Source: Bordetella trematum (GTDB lineage: Bacteria; Pseudomonadota; Gammaproteobacteria; Burkholderiales; Burkholderiaceae_B). From it: a stretch of 64,000 nt of DNA. Below the pieces are notes generated by a model. That model had not been told where the DNA came from. It worked only from the letters and a program-made list of their open reading frames with translations, and did no database searches. Both the position numbers and the translations under genes were made by a program. The stretch spans positions 62,001 through 126,000 of the forward strand of contig NZ_FKBR01000046.1 of assembly GCF_900078335.1 (NCBI RefSeq), in the 5' to 3' direction. Shown in pieces: positions 63,805 to 64,000 of this stretch; the stretch's first letter is position 1; each line of letters begins with the position of its first letter.

Positions 63805-64000
63805 CCATCCGCCTGGAGCGCGACGAGCGCGGCATCGTCACGGTTCTCATGGATCGCCCTGACAAGCGCAATGCGTTCACGCTGGAGATGTACCGCGAGT
63901 TCGGCGACATCTTCGATCGGCTCAACGCCGACGACAGCGTGCGCTGCATCGTGATGCGCGGCGCCGGCGGCGCGTTCTGCGCCGGCAGCGACATCGGCGG
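63801..64000 (+). CDS. Enoyl-CoA hydratase/isomerase family protein, 3' end missing
   Basis: Sixty-six N-terminal residues are visible before the window ends. MDRPDKRNAFTLEMY and the oxyanion-hole segment GAGGAFCAGSDIGG are crotonase-family signatures. The ATG overlaps the stop of the upstream gene (ATGA), so it is the third gene of the GntR-controlled operon. CoA-dependent hydration, isomerisation or C-C cleavage is expected; the exact role needs the missing part. Confidence 0.9.
   Translation, partial: MTIRLERDERGIVTVLMDRPDKRNAFTLEMYREFGDIFDRLNADDSVRCIVMRGAGGAFCAGSDIG

Overview
The window is 64 kb of high-GC, gene-dense chromosomal DNA, most consistent with a Bordetella-type member of the Alcaligenaceae (Betaproteobacteria). 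The taxonomic clues are nine Fim2/Fim3-like fimbrial subunit genes, three orphan Bug/TctC-type periplasmic binding proteins (a family expanded in this group), and housekeeping neighbourhoods such as hemA-prfA-prmC-grxD-ubiX. Species cannot be fixed from sequence reading alone. No rRNA, insertion sequence, prophage or CRISPR array was seen; there is one tRNA (Phe-GAA).

Layout. 1-4.1 kb: the 3' end of an RND efflux pump operon with its outer-membrane channel, then a HAD-type nucleotidase. 4.1-10.6 kb: nine tandem minus-strand fimbrial major-subunit paralogues, each apparently with its own promoter, and no chaperone or usher gene in sight. 10.7-16.5 kb: ilvD, queC and ppc. 16.6-24.7 kb: a catabolic island (3-hydroxyacyl-CoA dehydrogenase, AtoE-type transporter, SDR; IclR/PcaR-type regulator; pcaI, pcaJ, catC, YciI-like, pcaD, cyclase family) covering the distal half of catechol/beta-ketoadipate degradation. 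Both arms carry a GTTC-N7-GAAC palindrome that is probably the regulator's operator. 24.7-30.0 kb: a PsiF-repeat secreted protein, beta-carbonic anhydrase, phospholipase D/cardiolipin synthase-like enzyme, cysI and a DUF934 gene. 30.0-34.6 kb: hemA-prfA-prmC-grxD-ubiX and tRNA-Phe. 34.7-36.6 kb: a FUSC-type efflux protein.

36.7-64 kb is accessory amino-acid and amide metabolism built from repeating modules of regulator, binding protein or ABC transporter, and hydrolase or aminotransferase. The modules are: (i) RpiR, class III aminotransferase, Bug protein and MlrC-like M81 protein around a palindromic operator; (ii) LysR plus a Glu/Asp-type ABC transporter ending in a D-amino-acid-transaminase-like gene; (iii) two DoeB-like N-acyl deacylases, a Bug protein, an SDR, an ectoine-type (Ehu-like) ABC transporter, a cystathionine beta-lyase-like C-S lyase and LysR; (iv) a Bug protein, M20 amidohydrolase and divergent LysR; (v) GntR, GabT-like aminotransferase, M29/NicX-like metalloprotein and enoyl-CoA hydratase (cut by the window end).

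The most distinctive parts are the nine-gene fimbrial array, with conserved gene ends, variable centres, a shared promoter element and a near-identical 254-bp repeat showing recent exchange, and the deacylase/transporter/C-S-lyase cluster, which resembles ectoine catabolism but lacks its hallmark enzymes and may handle another N-acylated amino acid.
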